Positions 16,970 to 21,118 of a DNA stretch of 21,118 bases are shown piece by piece. Within the stretch, counting starts at the first letter, position 1. Each line of letters opens with the position of its first letter. Origin of the DNA: Phaeoceros laevis (Eukaryota; Anthocerotophyta; Anthocerotopsida; Notothyladales); assembly GCA_049999765.1 (NCBI GenBank), contig JBNGIQ010009287.1:1-21118 (forward strand), in the 5' to 3' direction. The notes beneath the pieces are model-generated. The model was not told the DNA's origin. It did no database searches and saw only the letters and a list, made by a program, of their open reading frames with translations. Both the position numbers and the translations under genes were made by a program.

Positions 16970-19900
16970 TGGTATATCGACTCGGGTGCCACAGCACATA
17001 TTTGTCACGATATAGGTCCGTGTTCACAGATTATTCTGCACACACTACCGGGCAAAATGTATTGTTAGGTGACGATAGCGAGCTCACAATTAAGGGGGTA
17101 GGCATAGTGCACTTACGTATGCAGAACGGATGCACGTTGGTCCTCTTAAATGTCTTGCACGTACCTACAATCACAAAGAATCTGCTGTCCATCTCACAGC
17201 TCACGCAAAACCACAGCTTTGAAGTAGCTTTTCGTCGATCCATGTGTATGGTCAAGGAGTCTGGAAAAACGGTTGTCTTGGGCAAACTAGTTCATGATCT
17301 TTTCATGCTGGATGTCACAAGCCTTCCTGCTCCTTCTGCAGAAGTCGCTGGGGTCAGCTCCCATGTCACAGATTCCTAAGTGACAAAAATCTGGCACATG
17401 AGACTTGGCCACCCAAATCCAAAGAAACTGAAGGACATGGCCAAGCAGGACCTGTATGCAGATGGGTTCCAGCCAACTTGAGCCCGTTACCTTTCTGTGA
17501 AGCATGCGTTTATGGCAAATTGCCAAGGGCTGCATATCCTAAAGGTGGGGGCACAAGGGCGACGGATCTACTTCACCTGGTGCACGCAGACTTGTGTGGA
17601 CCAGTCTCCACTCCATCATTCGGCGGCGGGCTTTACTTCTTAACTTTCATTAATGACCACAGCCGGTATTCCCAAGTGTATATATTCAAGCATAAAAATG
17701 AAGCTTTTACATGCTTTAAAGAGTACAAGACCTTGGTGGAGAGGCAGACAGGCAAGCAGTTGCGGTGTCTTCGAACTGATAATGGCGGTGAGTTTGATTC
17801 CAACGAGTTTAATGCCTATTGCAAGGACTTAGGCATAGCTCGGCAATTCACTGCTCTGTACAGCTCCTCGCAGAATGGTGTTGCTGAAAGACGCAACCGT
17901 TCTGCACAGAACATTGCCCGAAGCATGATTAAACAGGTTGGCTTACCTCTAGCATACTGGGTGGAAGCGATATCTACAGCCAACTATTTGTACAATCGCT
18001 TGCCTGGGAAATCTTCAGCTGGGAAGACGCCGTACGAACTTTGGTATGGCAGGAAGCCTACAGTGCAACATCTGCGAGTATTCGGCTCTCCTGCTTATGC
18101 TTAAGTTCCCAAGGAGCGTCGATTGCATAAGAAGCTTTCTGACAGGGCGGTTAAGCTGGTCTTCATCGGGTACACCGACGGGATTAAGGCCTATAAATTG
18201 TTCGACCCTACCATACGCCGGGTACAACATGCAAGGACGGTTATATTTGACGAGGCCTCTTTGCTTGGGGTGAAGACCCCGCCGGCTACCCCAGCTGCAT
18301 CTAGTGATGACGTACCTGGCGAGCTGGCCACCTTCGACTTGTCTTCTCATAGCTTTCCACAGCCTTCGGAGCTCCTCGATATTTCTTGTGAAGAGAAGGA
18401 TTAGTGGATGTAGCAAGTGACACGCACATGGAAGCATCCCAGGAAATTCAGGATATCGAAGAACACTTAGCTGCACCCAATGTGTTAGCTGAGGATGTGC
18501 CTGAAGATATGCATGTGGATGCAATTCAAGCAAGTGATGTGCTGGATGCTCCAGTTGCATCGGCTCCTCCACTTGCACCCACTCGACCTACACGAACTGG
18601 CACTGCACCAACATACTTTGACCCTGGAGACTGGACAAGTCGGCATAGTCGCACCGACTGGAACACTGGCCATGTCACTTCAAGCATACCTGCACTTGCT
18701 GAGAGTGCGGAGCAAGTGGGGGATACCTCCGAAGAAGAAGATTCTGATGTATCAGCACTACTTGTCGCCTTGCAAGGTGTACCCATGTGGAGTTTTAGTG
18801 ATCAGGAGGCGCAGGCACTTGCTGTGGCCATGATGACGCCATCAGATCCTGCCACAATGCAAGATGCTTATACAGAGGAGTATGACTCCTTACTAGAAAA
18901 TGGTACTTGGTCACTGTAGAAGTTACCACCTGGACGCAAGGCCTTTTCCAACAAATGGGTTTTCAAAACCAAGTTCAATGCTGATGGCACTATTGCTGGT
19001 TACAAGGCATGACTTGTTGTGCGAGGTTTTTCTCAAAGGTATGGAGAGGACTACTTCGAAACCTTCGCCCCGATTGTCAAGTTTCCAACCTTGCACCATG
19101 TGATGGCCCTAGCTGCACACAACGACTTGGATCTTCACCAGATGGATGTGAAGACGGCATTCCTCCATGGAACACTTGAGGCGGAAATCTATATGGCCCA
19201 GCCTGAGGGCTATATTCAACCTGGAAAGGAGGAGTTTGTAAACTGCAGAAGACCATATACGGGCTTAAACAAAGCCCTAAGGCTTGGCACACACGCATAG
19301 ACACCTTCTTGCTGAAATGTGGCTTCACAAAAGGGACTGCTGATACAAATCTCTATGTGTTGAGGCGGAAGGAAGCTTATCTATTACTTCTGGTCTATGT
19401 TGATGGCTTGATCATTGCAGCTTCTAATGGTCCTGGCAATTTGCTGCAAACAGTTAAGAATCTCCTGAAGTTCAAGTTTGATATGACCGACATAGGAGAG
19501 CTCAAGTGGTGCCTTGGTGTTGAACTCACCAGAGACAGGGCTACATGAACCCTGACACTTTCCCAAAAGAAATACATTGATGACAGCTTGAAGAGGTTCA
19601 ATATGTCTGAAGCACATGGCACCAACACCCCCTTGACGTCAGGTGTTAGGCTGTCAAGGGAACAGTGCGCAAGAACTGCTGCAGAGAAACATGAGATGAC
19701 TCGCATTCCGTATAAACAAGCAGTCGGAACTCTAATTTATTTGCAATGCCTTACCAGAGCTGACATCTCATTTGCAGTACATGTGGTTTCCCAGTTTCTG
19801 TCTGACTACGGAGCAGAACACTGGATCCAGGTTAAGCGCATATTTAGATACCTCAAGCAAACCAAAGGAGACTGTATTATGTATCGAGCCTCGGATAAGA

Positions 19901-20400
19901 AGATGCTCACACTAGAGGGTTACTGTGACAGCGACTGGGCTGTTGATCCTGACAGCAGGAAGTCAGTCGCTGCGTATGTATTTATGTTGGCGGGAGGACC
20001 CTTAGCATGGTCCTGCAAAAAGAATAGCAACATCTGCCTATCTAGTACAGAGGGGGAATACAAGACTTTAACCGTTGCTGCAAAAGAGGCCATATGGGAT
20101 CATAGATGTCTTGAGGATACGGGGCACAAGCAGGAATTTCCTACAGTCCTGCGCTGTGACAACCAAGGTACAATCGCACTCGCGGGCAACCCAATTTACC
20201 ATGCCCGAACGAAACATATTGAAGTACATCATCATTTTGTGCGTGAGGCAGTGGCAAATGGAGAGATCACCTTGGAGTATGTCAACACCTCTGAGAATAT
20301 AGCAGATATATTGACGAAGTCCCTGCCCAGCGAGGTGCATCTCCGGCACTGTATCAATCTTGGGTTGCTGCCTGAAGACAGCAAGGCCGAGGAGCATTAG
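16970..20400 (+). pseudogene. pol: E2 pol: protease, integrase, RT, RNase H, disrupted
   Basis: Protease: WYIDSGATAHIC, with the catalytic DSG at 16979-16987. A one-base loss near 17005-17010 shifts frame 2 to 1. The GAG-pre-integrase part (WHMRLGHP, CEACVYGK) has TAA 17377-17379 and a shift to frame 3 at about 17478. Integrase has Asp 17589-17591, Asp 17778-17780 and Glu 17886-17888, the same spacing as E1, then TAA 18102-18104 where E1 has His. A shift to frame 2 occurs near 18400. RT has TAG 18917-18919 (Gln in E1), TGA 19010-19012 (Arg in E1), a shift to frame 1 near 19245, and YVDG at 19396-19407 in place of YVDD. TGA 19546-19548 follows. RNase H (19588-20400) is open and keeps its Asp/Glu residues. 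About 12 codons before the RT core are missing relative to E1. Confidence 0.92.
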
Positions 20401-20547
20401 TATATTCCTAGGCTAGGTGAAAATTTGTGCATGCATTGTTAGAGTATGAGAACAAACCTGCACCCGTCTGCATGCATGACTGTCACGCCTGGATTTCACT
20501 GTCAGGCACTGCACAGCACGAGACGAAACACAACTACCATACACCAG

Positions 20548-20967
20548 TCAGTCTATACTAATCTGCTGCACAGAGTGTTTGACAAAGCTGGAGAAGGATG
20601 AGGATGGCGCACCATAGAAGTTGATGCAGTTGGAAGGTGGACTGGAGCGTATTGAAGTTTGCTTCATCCTGAGACCCGATTTCCTGCATATGAAGGTAGC
20701 TGGTGCCCAATTCTCACCCAAACAGCGGAGCTGACACCCTCTGAGACTGCCAACCGGAAGGCGCTGACGCCGCTCAAGTGAAAGATGCTGAGATGCAGAG
20801 AAAGACAAGTTGTTGTCCGCCCACACAGCGGATGCAGCTGCAGCCTTCAAGTTGCGTGGGGAGAAATCCCTGTCTACTTCAAGTTCTACAACCAAACTCT
20901 CCAAACGTCGACGGTAAAGGCATCCACTAAGCAGAGCAATCAGCATGCGTAGAAGCCTGGCAGCCAT
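20548..20967 (-). CDS. Conserved antisense ORF of copia E2, unknown function
   Basis: A 139-codon ORF opposite to pol, from ATG 20965-20967 to the stop at 20548-20550; the frame is open ten codons further up to a GTG. The start aligns with that of the E1 antisense ORF. The N-terminus MAARLLRMLIALLSG is hydrophobic, followed by VDRDFS, an Ala-rich patch, W-x-DN-x-LS, LS-x-ERR, LP-x-G and C-x3-C-x11-C containing NWAPA and ending in GLR. It is still open although the pol of the same element has about nine stops. In the parallel + strand frame both elements show stop triplets in the conserved core, so sense coding does not explain the similarity. I do not recognise a known domain. The hydrophobic start could make it membrane-attached; the three conserved Cys could bind metal. 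Both ideas are inference. Confidence 0.72.
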   Translation of the reverse strand: MAARLLRMLIALLSGCLYRRRLESLVVELEVDRDFSPRNLKAAAASAVWADNNLSFSASQHLSLERRQRLPVGSLRGCQLRCLGENWAPATFICRKSGLRMKQTSIRSSPPSNCINFYGAPSSSFSSFVKHSVQQISID

Positions 20968-21002
20968 GCTCAATAGCGGCAGCAGTGGCGCGAGCACCTG
21001 TC

Positions 21003-21013
21003 AAAATGGGGGG
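21003..21013 (+). other. Polypurine tract of E2
   Basis: AAAATGGGGGG precedes the LTR-like end, in the same relative place as the G-rich tract of E1. One T interrupts the purines, as in E1. Confidence 0.65.
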
Positions 21014-21118
21014 TTAGGGCCATCGTGCCCTAGCTCTCTTTATATAATGTATTAAAGTAACACGCTTAGCATACACTTAGCATAATTCACCCTCACAAGG
21101 GGAGCTTGAATTCTAACA
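21012..21118 (+). repeat. Possible short 3' LTR of E2 (about 106 bp, or cut by the window)
   Basis: After the polypurine tract the sequence begins GTTAG (21013-21017), and the window ends CTAACA (21113-21118), giving a GTTAG/CTAAC inverted pair as expected for LTR ends with TGTTAG...CTAACA. It holds a TATA-like TTTATATAATG at about 21039-21049. The first base of the expected TG is not there. If the LTR continues beyond the window, the CTAACA is a coincidence. No copy of this sequence is seen upstream of E2 gag. Confidence 0.5.

Larger units (their letters stand above)
15779..21118 (+). mobile_element. Ty1/copia LTR retrotransposon E2, heavily decayed
   Basis: The order gag with zinc knuckle, protease, integrase, RT, RNase H, antisense ORF, polypurine tract and LTR-like end is complete for a copia element. 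About nine nonsense codons and about four frameshifts interrupt gag-pol, and the RT motif is YVDG. It has the same architecture as E1, including the antisense ORF. The 5' LTR could not be paired with the 3' end, so the start is given at gag. Confidence 0.92.

Noticed and set aside
8029-19548. A reassigned genetic code (for example TAG or TAA read as Gln, as in some green algae)
   Set aside because: In-frame stops include TGA as well as TAG and TAA, and the residues they replace are mixed (Trp, Arg, Gln, His), so ordinary decay explains them.

Overview
The window is a transposable-element graveyard from a green-plant (streptophyte) nuclear genome. The evidence for the lineage is a short run of Arabidopsis-type telomere units (CCCTAAA) at 13975-14010, plus Ty1/copia polyproteins and LINEs with an APE-type endonuclease. 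I cannot name the species. I see no intact host gene, rRNA, tRNA or CRISPR array.

Layout, left to right. (1) 1-4221: the 3' part of a Ty1/copia element (called E1 here), + strand. It runs from the middle of the protease through integrase, reverse transcriptase (RT) and RNase H, then an antisense ORF, a polypurine tract and a 258-bp LTR. It contains a 100-N assembly gap. (2) 4222-6443: the RT half of a LINE (LINE-A), + strand. Its reading frame is open right up to the E1 LTR, so E1 probably inserted into it. (3) 6444-7958: no recognisable gene, but an imperfect foldback and a direct repeat. (4) about 7959-12650: a nearly full-length LINE (LINE-B), - strand. ORF1 has a coiled coil and an RRM-like domain; ORF2 has endonuclease and RT. 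ORF2 holds a single frame with nonsense codons only. (5) about 12650-15778: non-coding DNA with the interstitial telomere repeat, a palindromic 24-bp minisatellite and a TATA-bearing leader. (6) 15779-21118: a second, more decayed copia element (E2), + strand, with gag, protease, integrase, RT, RNase H, an antisense ORF, a polypurine tract and a short LTR-like end.

In each copia element one polyprotein would supply Gag, protease, integrase and RT/RNase H for copying via cDNA. The LINEs would copy themselves by target-primed reverse transcription. None of the four copies looks able to move by itself: E1 has 2 frameshifts and 1 stop, E2 has about 9 stops, about 4 frameshifts and a damaged RT active site (YVDG), and both LINEs carry stops or truncations.

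The most interesting signal is an antisense ORF of about 140 codons between pol and the 3' LTR, present in both copia elements. The two copies are similar at protein level, start at equivalent ATGs, and differ mostly by synonymous changes in the antisense frame. This points to a real, selected antisense protein of unknown function. Second is the LINE-B ORF1/ORF2 junction: both ORFs lie in the same frame, separated by TAG CAA CTA, which fits the leaky-stop motif UAG-CAR-YYA.
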